From positions 85,665,980 through 85,729,979 of the forward strand of contig CP136063.1 of the NCBI GenBank assembly GCA_032622095.1: a stretch of 64,000 nt of DNA, in the 5' to 3' direction. The translations under genes were made by a program, and so were the position numbers. The notes below the pieces were generated by a model. The model had not been told where the DNA came from. It saw only the letters and a list, made by a program, of their open reading frames with translations, and did no database searches. Position 1 is the stretch's first letter, and each line of letters begins with the position of its first letter. This stretch comes from Siphonodentalium dalli (taxonomy: Eukaryota; Mollusca; Scaphopoda; Gadilida; Siphonodentaliidae). Shown here piece after piece: positions 11,201 to 26,200 of the stretch.

Positions 11201-14200
11201 ATCAATGTATCACATTATTATAATCAATAAATTTGAAAAATGATCAAGGAAATATGGGTTGATACAAAAATCGGACTTGACACTGAAAGGGTTAATTAGT
11301 AGTTTGTATCCCATGTTCAGATAATAACTTATTATCTAAACATTTCCCTCAACCAATGGGACTCCTATTGCACTTTTAGTTTACTTGTCTGTCGTCTATT
11401 TATCTAACCTGTACTGCAAAGCAATAATAGACCATTCCGATGTACACTTTTCAACTGACTGGGAAAATCTATTTAGCATAAAAGGGGTTAAGCTGAGGAA
11501 TTGGAATATTTAGTTTTTCCATATTATGCTGCAGAATCATTTCATTTTCATTTTGTTATAAACATTCTCTCTTTCATTCTTCTTGACTCGTTTCTTGAGT
11601 CTCCCTAGCAGACAAACCTCTTTAACAAAAGAAGAAAGATAACTCTATAATTCTAAGTCTTGGGGAGAACATTGCCCTTGAATTCGTCCCTATATACTCA
11701 CAAAATATTCTTCTGTTATTTCCCTGCTTGTTATTTTACTCTCACTTTGTTATTTTTTTTCAGGGCTACTCTCACCATCTTCACCACAGCACGTCCTCCA
11801 GCAGGTATGTTATAATATATCACATATCTGTGAGTTTTAACCCTTTCATGACATTGATGCAGCATTAAAGATCATGTGCCAGTGATTTCTCTTAAATATG
11901 CGAGTCTCCCATAGGGAGCCTCGCATATATAAGAGAATTCACTGGCTTACAAGGTCAAGGTAAATATTGTTAGGCCAATGTATTCTCTTATGTATGCGAG
12001 GCTCCCTATGGGAGACTCACATATAAATGAGAATTCATTGGCACATGGATTTTCGCAAAATTTCAGGAAGCTCCAGTCATGGAAGGGTTAAGTCATTTGA
12101 GGACAATATAATAGTACATTAAATTGTATTTGTTAGATGGCAAAACTGATATGCCAGATTTGCCAAGCTCCACTTTGTTGATGCAAGTCAATGTAGTCAT
12201 TGTTTTATCAATGTGTTTAATTTTTAGTTTTTATGTTTTAGTTGCTAATTATTCACAAAGTCTTTCTCAAACTAAAGTGATTGCTGTCATAATAATTTGT
12301 AATCTCTATAGCTCCTTGCAGCCTTAAAATAAAGGATTATGTATTAACTCTAATGCCACACAATATTTATAGCCTGGTTCACAATGATTTTGGTAGAGAA
12401 AACGTATATGCAGAGGGAACATAATTATGAAAAAATATTCCATAACCACTCACTCCATTAATAGACACACGTTGGAAATATACCTGAATTTCACAAGATT
12501 TTTTAAAAACGACTATGTTTTATTTAAATTAGGCAGCACAAATTTTAAGGTCTGTGCTTATGAACATCTGGTCAGAAAAAAAGTAGGTACAGGATGGAAT
12601 AATTGTTTTTTTTTAAGTTTCTAATCAACCAATAATCAGAATAATCGTGAAATTTTACATGATTTGTGAAATATATTTTATTTCAGTTTTCTGTCACTTT
12701 CTTGTAGTTTAATTTCATATTACCTCTGTTTTTGTTGCGAGTTACATATAAAGATATCTTTGCATACAAATACCATAGTGGGAATGGCTGCTTTACATTC
12801 ATTGAAAGAGTTTGTGATTTAGATTTAAGTACACTATTAAAAGTTCAAATAATGGGGGAAAAAACAGCAAGCAAAAGGACAGACTAGACTGTACCATTGA
12901 TTATTTCTTCATCACATCTTTCATATTTTAGTAAAAATTAACATAAACCAGTGTGTTATCCCTTTCATGATGGGAGCTGCGCTGGAGCAGCATTAAAGAT
13001 CCTGTGCCAGTGCATTCTTTTATATATGCGAGTCTCCCATATGGAGCCTCATATATATATAAGAGAATGCACTGGCTTACAAGGTCTAGGTAAATATTGT
13101 TAGGCCAATGCATTCACTTATATATGCGATTGCCCTATGGGCGACTTGCATATATAAGAGAATGCATTGGCACAGGGTTTTCGCAATATTTCAGGAAGCT
13201 CCAGTTATGGAAGGTTTAAAAAAAAAATGTTTTTTTTACAATATGTGAAAAAAAGTTGTAGGATGGGATCTTAAGCCAGGCTATTAAATTGTTGTTTTCT
13301 AACAATGTTAATTTTATATAAAATAAATATGTTGATCAGAATTTCTTAATAAAATACGGTCAAATTTAAAGAAAGATGCTTTTGAAAATTTTCGTTCCCA
13401 TAATCTGTTTTGATAGTCAGGTCTGAAAATATGGTGCCGGACATTTGCAGAATGAGGTCACAGAGAGAGCAGGCTAGCATCACCAAATTCATCCTCTGAG
13501 GACCTCATTCTGCATGGCCTCATCTGCTATAGGTGATCTAGACTCAGATTTAAGTTCCCAGACGGTGAAGATGGTGATGTACACCAATTGGGCCCCTCAA
13601 TTATGCATTGTGTTTCTGCGCCAATTTTGAGATATAGAGAAACTAAACTAAATGAAAAAAAGAAACTAAAAAGCTTCATAATTTGATAATTAGATACATT
13701 CCAGAGAAGATGAGGCATAAGCAGAATGAGGTCCCCAGAATTTGAATTTAGTGATGCTAATCCGCTGAGCGGGGTAGCGTCACTCAATTCCCCCTCTGGG
13801 GACCTCATTCTACAAATGTCCAGCACCATATTTTCAGGTCTGTTCATAGTCATCCTTTAAACTCAAATTTAATTTCAAATACTTTTGTTTGTGCTAATCG
13901 TATAGTATATAGTACATGTATAGTGAATCAGTGAAGGTAATAATACTAACCATATGTTTGATATGATCTGTTGTGAGATGGAATACAGTAATGCCCTAAA
14001 TAATCGACTCCTTAACCACAGCAGAATTATGGGTAAATACTTTTCAGGATTTAGTCGGAAATATGGCTTATTGCCATTCATCGAAAAGCTCTCAGTGAGA
14101 GCTTTCCGATGAATGGCAACAAGCCATATTTCCGACTAAATCCTGAAAAATTACCCATAATTCTGCTGTGGTTAAGGAGTCGATTATCTAGAGCATTACT

Positions 14201-17200
14201 GTACCATACCAGGAGAGTGTTTTACATTGTTTCCATATTCATGAACAGCTTACCGGTGTGTGTGTCCCCCACCACGAACAATGGACTACTCTGGCGTAGG
14301 GCCTCAGCTAATAATATGTACTCGGAGTAAGTCACATTGAAATCCCCATATACCTGCGACTAGCTAGACTCACTGCTTTCAATATATAATTATGCGTCTC
14401 TATTTAGGAGATAAACGTACTCTGTTGAGTTAGATATTCGGGGATGGAGTATGAAAACCGTTTGAGAACAAGTCGACTTGCGGCGAGTTCACAAACCTTT
14501 TTCATGCTCGAATCCCCGAATATCTGATGAAGCGGGGTTCTTTTATCTACATTGTAATTCAATGCACCAAAAAAAAATTAAGAAACTGAACGAAATGCAC
14601 TTTTTATCCGCGTTGAATGCCATGAAGTGAGATATACTTTTTCGGTGAACAAATCTCTGGATATTTTCCATGGGTTTGCTCGGAACAGCACCCGAACAAC
14701 TTTCTGTCGACAGTATCTATAGTAAACATCTGCGAGAGGTTGACTTCATTACGTGACTCCTGGCTATGCGATGACGTATTTTACGTTCGTTGATATGACG
14801 CCTTGCTCCATTCAAAAAGTTTTAACCGATCAATGGCTGATGCTGGTGAATCGAAAAACTGCAGTTAGCAACTCTTGACAAATCAGAGTGCATGTTTCAG
14901 AGACAAATATTCAACTTGAATTACAATAATCTTTATACCTGTTTGGGCCATAATAAAAATATGCTTTGTTTCCTCTGACCCTAGATCATGCCATGAATCT
15001 CTACTCTGGCTAACGCCTGTAGAGATCATATTCCACCAGTACATTAGACATTTTTGAAGTTTTGACGGGGAACCTTATAAAGTCAAAAAAATTATCTCAG
15101 GGAATATATTTCTTAGTTATTATCTGTTCCTAAATAATGTACTTCACTTTAGGTGAATGTCCCAACTCGAAATTTCACATTTTAAGTGAATTTGTGAACG
15201 ATTTTGCTTTGCGTCACTTACAATTATGGAATTTCTCCTGGGTAATTAATTTGATGTTTATTGTGATATTGGCTCACAAAAGTCAGAGAAAAGCATGCAA
15301 TTTTGAGTTGGGACATTCACCTACAGTAGAGTACATTATTAAGTAACTGATAACAACTAAGAAATATATTCCCCGCATTATTTTTTTCAACTTTATAAGG
15401 TTCCCTGTCAAAACTTCAAAAAGTTCCAAGGTTTTGTACTTGTGGAATATGATCTCTACGGGCGTTTAATAGCCAGAGTAGAAATTCATGGCATGATTTA
15501 CCCTGACCCTACCTACCCTAAAAACATCCCTATTCAAAATATTTGATCAGCATCTCGGAGAAATATTTTTTGTAATTTCCAGTGAGGATGATGATCATAT
15601 GACAGATACAGTAATGTCGTAATTAATCGACCCCTAAATCACAGCAGAATCATGGGGAAACTTTTCAGGATTTAGTCGGCTTTCCAATGAGAGCCATATT
15701 TCCTACTAAATCCTGAAAAATTTCCCATAATTCTGCTGTGGACAAAGGGTCATATACTTCAGGCATTACTGTATGCATCATTGTTATAATATCTAGATGA
15801 ATATCTCAGATTTTTCAATCTTTAATATTGAACATTAAAAACAAATCTGGACATTGCCTCATGTTGGCTCTTTGGAAAAAACTCAGTTGAGAGGAATTGG
15901 TCCATTTCTTAACCCTTTCATGATGGGATCTGCACAGGTGCAACATTAAAGGTCCTGTGCCAGTGCATTCTCTTATATACGCGAGTCTCCCATAGACAGC
16001 CTCGCATATAAATTAGAGAATGCACTGGCATGCAAGGTAAAGGTAAATATTTTAGGCCAATGCATTCTCTTATATATGTGAGGCACCATATGGACGACTT
16101 GCACATATATACGAGAATGCATAAATTTGCACATGGTTTTCGTTAAATTTTAGGAAGCTCCAGTCATCGAAGGGTTAATCTCGATATCATCCTTGGTGTC
16201 TTGTTACCTGGAAATAACTATTACTTCGGTTTCTTCAGGTACATGCACATCTTGGACTAATGTCCATTTGCCTATTATAGAAGTAAAAAAAATTGCCTAC
16301 CTACTAACTCATAAGGTTGGGTGAGGGGAAACAAAAATAGTTTTACTTATGGCCTGGTTCACTTTATATTATTACCTGATAGTTTTACTTATGGCCTTGT
16401 TCACTTTACCCTTGGACCTCTGGAAATGTTGTTTCATTCTTCAAAAAATATTATGCATTTGTATATAGAAAAATTCTGTACCACAATCATTTCATCAACT
16501 TTTATTAATATGGACATATTATTTTCAATTATGTACAGCCAACATTTATTTGGGGAATTCACCTGCCAGGATAATTTAGTATTATACATGCATTTCAATG
16601 AATTAATCATTTATTGCAATTCTATGTTATTTAGGCAGTGTCAGAATCAGTAAAGAGGCATTAATATGGAAGAATGATGAATGTTGTCTTTTCTAAGGCT
16701 CACTATCTGAGAATGTAATTCATGTATCAAGCAACTACAGTAATGCCCTAAATAATCGACTTCTTAACCACAGCAGAATTACCTGTAATTCTGCTGTGGT
16801 TAAGGAGTCAATTATTTAGGGCATTACTGTAGATGATATCTCTTTATAGAATATTCTAAATTTCTTCTCGATTGTAGCTGTAAGCATCAAACTATTCAAA
16901 TGTTATGATATACTACTGTTTTCTTGTTTGACGTAATATTTACCTCAATAGCTGTTCACATAGATGTAGATATGTTAAGAGATTTAAAGCTAGCTTGCAT
17001 GCATTCCTTGCTTTTTGGTGGAGGGAATTGAAGTACTGTATAAACATGTTTGAGTTACATTTTGTCTTGTAAATATCAGTAAATAATTATGCCCACTTAG
17101 ATGTTTTGTAAATTCAATTCTTCTGAAGTTATTGCTCTAAGTAAAATACACAAATCCCTGTATTTCCGTTATCTTATCACTGTTCACATGCTACACTGTT

Positions 17201-20200
17201 CCCTGGTTAGGGACGTATGTTGGTCGTATCGTCATTTTGTTTTGATTGTCACACAGCGAGCTAGTTGATTCACGCACATGCTTGTACTTAAAGGCCCATT
17301 TAATTTTCGAGTCACCGATTATTTTTTATAGTGCCTTGATATATGTTTTAATAACAATCATGACATAAAATATATATATGATTAAAATACTATAAATTAA
17401 TCATAAGTTGTCAATCCACGGAATACCGTGAAACAATTCGCTGCCACACACTTTGTCAGTTAGGTTATTTCTCGATAACCTAAATTTCTTGATTACTTGC
17501 TACAGAAATGACAGTAGCGCCGAGTGACCACGCCTATACTGCGTGCCTAAAAAATGTACCTGGAAACTGTTCGATGCTTCCTATCATTTAACATGAAATT
17601 TCAGTGCTGCATCATAATTCCTTCGGGTATGACTATTGACAATAACCGTACTAGATGCTAATATTCCGTGCACAAGTAACCAGACAAATCAACAAGATGG
17701 AACATTTGCAAATAAAAGAAATGAAACACGGAAATTAAATCTTAACAAGGATTTGAGCCACCGCAGTCGAATATCAATCGCATGTGCAACAACAGCTGCT
17801 CGGTGCCCGGCGATATGTGATCAGTTGCGATAAGCCAATCAAAATTGTTGAATTGCCGATGCGCCGATAAGTACAAGTTTTGAGTGACAGGTGTCTCTTT
17901 CAACTTCACATGTCTTTTTCCTTGGAAATAGTCTCAATGTTGTACTCTCGTTATACTTGTAACTTTTGGAGGTTCTCTTGTGAAATGACGGATTAAATTA
18001 TAAGAAATAACTCTTGTTTTGATTAAGGTTATGAGTTATAACCAAAAAGTTTGAAGATAAATTTTCTATTAACTGCGCTATGTGCATTATATAATTTATC
18101 TTCAAATTTTTGGTTATAACTGCATACCCTTAATCGAGTTATTTCTTAAATAATTCATCACCATTTGGAACGTCTGTGTATCAGAAGGTGCCCATAGAGT
18201 AATAGAAAATTGCTGAAATCATAGAAATATTTCCCCCATTGTGCTCCCAGAATGCAACAAAATTCAAACTAAGATATTAAATTATTCCCCTTCTGTTGAC
18301 AATAATAGACTTTGCAGTACAATCCAGATGAAACTCAAGCACAGAAAACACGTCGGTACCTCAACAAAAACAACATGTTCACAGTTTATTACACCGGATA
18401 AGTTTCAAATGGTATATAATACGGCATATATTTTATATAATGTGATCTGGGGGTTCGAAAATTAAGTGGGTCATTAATTCTATTGTTTTGACACAGCCCT
18501 TCTTGCTGGGTCACACTTGAACAGAATTCTACTTGATTAATCTGTTGATAATCATCCTACTCGCTGTGTGACAGTCAAAACAAAATGCTGAATATGGTCC
18601 TGGGCACAGCATACCATGTGTGAACAGTGCCTTAGATGAGATGTAAATGCATGATCTTTTATATATTCATGAACCACAATGTGATGAAGGATATTCACAT
18701 ATGACAGGTTTGTTCGGTCATCACTGGCCACTGAGATTCAGACATTTTTGGATTAGTAAACCTCAGCGAAAAGCCACCTTCGTGTGGGTTACACTGTGTG
18801 GTGCACTTGTTAGCATCTAATTTAATTTCCCCGTCATTATGATTAGCCAATAAATTGCATGTTGCAGACAACTGCAGTTATTGGTGGCTCATCAATTTTT
18901 GTTCTCTAGACATGCATTCCACCTGCTGTGTCTAACTTAACCTGATATTGGACAAAAGAATTTTACATCATAATCCAAACAAAGAACAAAACTGGGTCAC
19001 ATTTTTGAACAATGTGTAACATGCAACTCTGGTATAGTGTACTGAGAACAACTAAGAAACTAATAACCCTATGTTAAACATTAAAATCTAACAGGCAACA
19101 GCATTTTTAATACATGAGTTGTTGGTTCGGTCATTATATTTTGTTGCTTAATTTGTTTGTCTTTTGGGGAGTTCAGCATTTATCTGCATCACTGTCTCAC
19201 TGGTAGTTTGTAGATGTGGTAGTTTTAAAATGTGAAATGATTGATACATCACTGGATATATAGACTTTTATCACTTATAAGTTATGGAACCTAAAATGTG
19301 TTTGTCAGTCTTATGGCATAAAACCCTAAATTTTAAATGTAACCTCTCAAATGTAATCTGTGAAATCCTGTTTTCATTATATATGTCAATCTCAGACAGC
19401 AACTCAAAGCAAATTTTAGCAGGGTGGAATTTCAGTAAATTTACAAAAAATAAAATATTTTGATCCTCTTCATGTGATTTGCCTCAAATACTCTTTTAGT
19501 ATATTGCAGCATATTCTGCAACTAATTTTTGCTAGAATATATCAATAAGTATCAACCTATGTACCCCTTGGAATCTGGCTTTAAAAAAGACATGGAATCC
19601 AGAATTAAATTTAACCCTTTCACGATGGGAGCTGCGCTGGTGCAGCATTACAGACCCTGTGCCAGTGCATTCTCTTATATATGCGAGTCTCCCATAGGGA
19701 GCCTCGCATGTATAAGAGAATGAACTGGCTTGCAAGGTCCATGTAAATATTGTTAGGCCATTGCATTCTATTATATATGCGAGGCAACCTATGATCGACG
19801 TGCATATATAAGAGAATACATTGGCACAGGGTCTTTAATGTTGCACCAGTGCAGCTCCCTTCATGAAAGGGTTAAACTTTAAGTGTTACTTAATAACCCT
19901 TTGATCATGGGAGCTGTGCTGGTGCAGCATTAAAGAATAAAGATGATACATGATTTTTAATGCTGCACCATAACAACTCCCTTCATCAAAGGTTAAAGGG
20001 TTAAACTTTATGTGTTACTTAATAACCCTTTGATCATGGGAGCTGTGCTGGTGCAGCATTAAAGAATAAAGATGATACATGATTTTTAATGCTGCACCAT
20101 AACAACTCCCTTCATCAAAGGTTAAAGGGTTAAACTTTATGTGTTACTTAATAACCCTTTGATGATGGGAGCTGTGCTGGTGCAGCATTAAATTAATTTA

Positions 20201-23200
20201 AACTAATAACAGAGATATTTTTCTTCTCATTACTTTGAGTAATTTATGGAGCATGTTAATATTCGGCGAAATTGCCATACAACAGCCAAAGTGAATATGA
20301 AGTAAAATGACTGAATTGTTGAATTGTTGAATTTTGCTGTATTAAAATAGGATAGTTATGCAATTAAAATCTGATGTACGAGACAAGCAGAATCTGGCTT
20401 ACAGCTCCAAAACACCAGGAATCTGGCAAACAAAAAGGGGGTGGGTGGTAGTCTCATGCATATCGTTTTTACCTGTATCTGTACTCATTGTCACTTGCCG
20501 ACTTAATCAACTCATTATCAGCATGACGAAGCTTAAAATAATAATGTGTTCTTTCTTTTTTCAGAGCTATCAATGAAGAAGGTGAAATCGATACTACAGA
20601 TGCTGCTTCATCTTACAAGTGAGTTTTACGAAATGAAAATAATTTTACGAAATGAAATAATTTTTGTGAACTACTTTTAGAAGTTACCAATTGCTTTCAG
20701 ACGAAAATCAAGGGGTTTCTGAAACACTCAGTATTATTCTTCGACAATTATTTTTTAAATATTCTCGTTATGGTTGTATACTTGTTTGATTTTACCTTTA
20801 TTCCCCCATTCTTGTGTTGACGAACTAGAGAGATTGCTGCCCAAATCAACACAATTACTACCGGTATGCTCACCTTATCACCCAATAAGACTTACTATAC
20901 CCCCCCCCCCCCCACCTTATCACCCAATAAGACTTACTATACCCCCCCCCCCCCCCCCCCCCCCGCAACAAGTTATGGGTAGTGGGTATATTGGAATCAG
21001 CTTGTCTGTCCGTCCATGGATGCAACTTTGATTTTATTCCTACATTTTTCGGTCAATTTAAAAAATAAATGTGGCACAGATATTTAGTACCATGGGAACC
21101 TGTACAGGTTATGAGGTCATCCAAACACTTTAGTGGAGTTATCCCCCTTTTTTGACATGCATAATTTTATTTGAGCTTGTATTCCTATGTTAATATTGCT
21201 ACCCTTAATGTAGCCCAATTGCACAGCGGGGGTATCCTTGGTCCCACTGGGACAGTCTCACCTAGTTTATTCAAATATTTAAAATAGATGCATTTTCCAT
21301 CATCATATACAGTAATGCCCTAAATCATCAACTCCAAAACCACAGCAGAATTATGGGTAATTTTTCAGGATTTAGTCAGAAACAACAATTTTTTTGAAAT
21401 GTCACTTCAGTTATCAGAATCGATTAATTGCCAAAAAATAGGCAACTATAGTATAAAATTGCCCAAAACCTGTTATTTATTAACAAACATTTTGTTCAAC
21501 TTTTGATTTTAGAGTTATCCATCTTCATCCGCAAGACAGTCTTCTCATTGACTTTTACTGGGACACTTAATATTCCAGGAGGTGAAAAATAATAGATTTT
21601 AAAAATCGATATCTGATCACACTGAGCTTTGATGGGTGGGTTCCTCGACTCGTATCAAATATTTTTTACCCCCGAAGCCAAATAAATAGTAATTGAGGGG
21701 CACTTAATCGGATTGATTACCTTTAATTGTTAATTCTCTCCATTGTGGTTTATCTCAAAATATTAAACAAATTACCAATCAGCGTGATTGCAAAATGTGA
21801 TTTTATTTTATCTTTCAGTCTGAGTAAAGAAGCATCGGTGTCAGTTGAATCACTATCAATGGAGGAAGAGAAATGTAAGTGTCCATTCATTGGTCAGTTC
21901 TTTTGGAAGGGAGGTGCTTTACTTCAATTTCAGGAATTATATCACTCAGTTTCGGTTTTATTGGTGTAGAAAATTTAGCACAGAGGGATAATTTCAGTGC
22001 TAAATCACACCACTGCATGCAAATGTTAGCAACTACTAGTAAGCAAGCTTTACAATATGGTGCTGGACATTTTCAGAATGAGGTCCCCCAGTGGGTGAGT
22101 TTAGTGACGCTAACCCTGCACATTTCTGCAAATGTTCAGAACCATATTTTTAGGTCTGCCAGTAAGCAACTGATAATTAACCGGACATAACTTTGTAGCT
22201 ACAGTAGTGCCCTAAATAATCGACTCCTTAACCAGAGCATAATTAAGGGTAATTTTTCAGCATTTAGTCGGAAATATGGCTTGTTGCCATTCATCAGAAA
22301 GCTCTTCACTGAGAGATTTCCGATGAATGGCAACAAGCCATATTTCCGACTAAATCCTGAAAAATTACCCATAATTCTGCTGTGGTTAAGGAGTCGATTA
22401 TTTATGGCATTACTCTATGTAGTGAGTATGATTATGAAACATGTTATATGTTCTTACTGTGTTAAAGTTCATCCATCTCTTCCTGTCACATTTTATATAT
22501 TGTCTGGGGTATAACGTAATTAATATGAGTCAAAAACACCTGTCCAGAAACACTTCCATCAATTCATATTGATTTTATATCAATATTTTCTTATATAATC
22601 CTTCTTAGTCATCAACTGGGACAATTTTTCGTTACTATTTTTAGATAGAGTTATCCCGCATGCTATGCACTGAACAAACGTGAGCCGTAAAATGTCCCAA
22701 ATTTATTGTACATGTATGTATATTATACCAGAGCATTTGAAATCAAATAAATATTAATTGATAGAAGTGTTACCAGACAGGGCTCTTCAATTCATATTTA
22801 TTATGTTATACCCAGAAAATATATAAAATTGTTATAGGAAGAAATAGACAATCTTTTTCTGAAAGAAAGATCACTGAGTCGCTACCATGAATATTCAAAA
22901 CTCCATATATGGAATGCTACTCCAGAACTTTGACCTGTAGCACTTAAACGACAGAATAGGGGCTGGATGGATCCAATAAGGTACAGTAATGCTCTAATTA
23001 ATCGACCTCTTAACCAAAGCAGAATTATGGGTAACTTTTCAGGATTTAGTCGGAAATATGGCTTGTTGCCATTCATCGGAAAGCTCTCGGGGAGAGGTCG
23101 ATTAATTAGAGCATTACTGTAGCCACTCATTGATCTTGCTTATTATAAATGTCTTGGTTATTCGTACCCCGATTTAAATGCCTGATCTTATAGTATTAGC

Positions 23201-26200
23201 TTATAAAACCCTTGTCTTGCTTTTCAGACATCTCTGACATTGACACTGAACTAATTGAGTCAGAGCTGATCGTTCAAGGTGACACATGGCACGAAACTGT
23301 TGACAAAAAGGTATTTCAATTAGAGAGATAATTCTTCTGACTATGTAGTATTAAAGTGATGTGAAACACTCTGCTGAGGTGTTAACCCTTTGAGTGCCAG
23401 GTCGATTTTTGTATCAACCCATATACCCTGTGCCAATGCATTCTCTTATATATGCGAGTCGACCATAGGTCGCCTCACATATATAAGAGAATGCATTGGC
23501 CTAACATTTTTTCATCACTTGTTATTACTTTTTACAATTTTTTACAATTTTAATGATTATTTCTTATATTCTTTAACAGACTTATTTTGTAGGTTTAGTG
23601 CCAGGGAATCTTACATTTTTCATGGACATCAAAATTATTACTATGAATACTTTGTGATAGTTTTGAGTTATAACATGCCCCTAAGGTTTTATCCAGTATG
23701 TTTTTAAATTCGCTATAGCATGCTTAAGCATACCCAAAAAAAATTCAACACAAAATTTTTTAGGGCCGATTTTACACACCGTAAATTAGGGCCGATGAGA
23801 TCGGCCCGTGGCACTCAAGGGGTTAAGAACAGAATAACAATAATCATGCCAAAATAAGTTAATTTCATAATTTAGATATCAAAATAGGCAGAAAACTGTG
23901 TTATTGTTATAAACAAAATTACATGCAGTGACTTGTCGGTGGAATCATATCTGTCTGTTATCACCCAATAATTTCTCTCAAATAAAGTCTATTATATATT
24001 TTGGAACTTCTGTCTGTATTTATGTATGTGTGTATGTGTGTTACAGACTCGAAAATTGCTTGACCGATCTGACTCAAATTTGGTATGTAGGCTTACGTTG
24101 ATCCCGGGAACAATATGGGCAGGTCCAATTTCATGTGAGACCATGTCCATGATCTTGACCTTGACCATATATGCTCATATAGGCATGTTTCTGGACCTTG
24201 ACCGATCCGACTCAAATTTGGTATGTAGGTCTACTTTTATCCTGGGCACAATATGGGCGGATCCAATTTCACGTGCGACCGTGTCATTGATCTTGACCTC
24301 GCTCTTATAGGCATCTTTCTGGAAAAGAAATCCCTAAATAGCCCGGACGAAGTCGGCCACATCAGCTAGCAGTAAATATTTACATTTGTACGTAGTTCAA
24401 CCATTGTGTTCTTTGAAATGGTACAGTCTATGCTTTGGTTGGTATTTTTGATAATCTTTGTTTCATTGTTACATTATTCTAGTGAAGATATTGTTTGGAT
24501 ACTAACTCATCGGTTTTATTCACTGAAGTAAGTCCACAAGATATGTTTAATGTTTGCTCAATTATTTAGAAGTACATGTAACAGAAGTTTTCGAGTCGGA
24601 TTGGATCACACATACTTTGGACTACTCAACTATTTATCCATGAAAGTACAATATCAATATGGTTATAATATTTTGCATAACTGAAGTAAATTGTAAATAT
24701 CTGCTTGTGATATTTCATTCATTAACCAACACTTAACACCTTATGTTGCTGAACATCTGGTGATGTGATTTAACATGTTTATAAATTCCCAAATGTTTTA
24801 ATTTAAAAAATCAGATCAAAATTTTAAATCAGTCGCCTGCAACCACAATTTCCACAAACAAAACTCATTTGGGAGGAAATTGTTGAGAAGTGCATAGTGG
24901 AACAATTTTGAAAATTTTTATAGCATTGAACGTCTTTGTTAATTTTATACGTGGATTTTCACCTGGTTTGATACTAAACTGTTTCGATAAATTGGATATT
25001 TTGGTGATATTATAAACAAACGTGATATTTACTCAAGATCTGATGCCTTGTCCATCACTCCAATGCCACATCATATTTTAAGACATGTTTCTATAGTAAA
25101 TCAATTTATTTCTGCTTCAAATGAACAATTCAGTCATAAAAATTATAGAAAGTTTGATATTAAATGTTCATTAACTGGCAATTTGACATTATCCATTGGT
25201 GTTCGCCGGGGCAACATCACAGGTATTCAATAGACACGTCAAATCAAGTCACGATATGTTAAAGAGTTAAAGTTCTGTTTTAGTTATACATTCACTATTT
25301 ATGTGCACGGTGTAATTTCCATATCTCTGTTAATATAGGTATTGAAGAAATTCCCTCAGAAAGAAGTCAAAAGGCAGGACTGTATTTGGGGTAAGTTTTT
25401 ATAACTGTAAATAAAATCGATTGAAAGTGGGTTATATCAGACATGTTATATGCAGCAAATTGAGTTGAGCTGTACAGCCCTGTCAAATAACGTCGGCTAT
25501 CAGCTAAGCCAAGTCAAAAAGAAATTTTGTCAGCTATTTCTTATCTCAGGCAAATGTCAGAGCCTGCCTATGTTTTGTGCAAAATTGAAACAAATTTCAG
25601 GAGACATTGCCTTTATGTCTCACAGTGGAAGTCTGCAGACAGCAAAATTCATTGATGAATCCCAAGGACTACTGAGATAGCTGCACAATGTTTATCTTGA
25701 TAATCATCATTTTTATGTGTACCCATAAATAGATAAATATTCTCCAGATCAGAAGCGGGCTGGTTTGTGAATAAATTAGATCTTTGTTTATGAACGTATA
25801 TTTTACCTGTATACTTAAACAATTACCGGACCTTACAGTTTATTTTATTGCTAAATGGCTATTTTTATTTTTCAGAACTGATACAAACTGAAAGGAATCA
25901 CTGTATGACTCTCAGAGTCATGCAAAAGGTAAACTATATGATTTTCCCCCCATTCAAGCCTTGAAATAGTGTGTCTGTCATTTGCAGAATGAGGTCTCCA
26001 GAGGGTGAATTTAGTGTTGCTACTCCGCACAGCAGAGACATTTCAGGAGACATTGCCTTTATGTCTCACAGTGGAAGTCTGCAGACAGCAAAATTCATTG
26101 TTGAATGCCAAGGACTACTGAGATAACTGCACAATGTTTATCTTGATAATCATAATTTTTATGTGTACCCATAAATAGATAAATAGTCTCCAGATCAGAA

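Noticed and set aside
17636-18465. Transposase inside element I
   Set aside because: Only short frames without catalytic motifs or length; the element looks non-autonomous.
24026-24310. 94-codon open frame with repeated RSDSNLVCR blocks
   Set aside because: It lies within a Helitron-like repeat with an internal duplication, present also at 50488 with frame changes.
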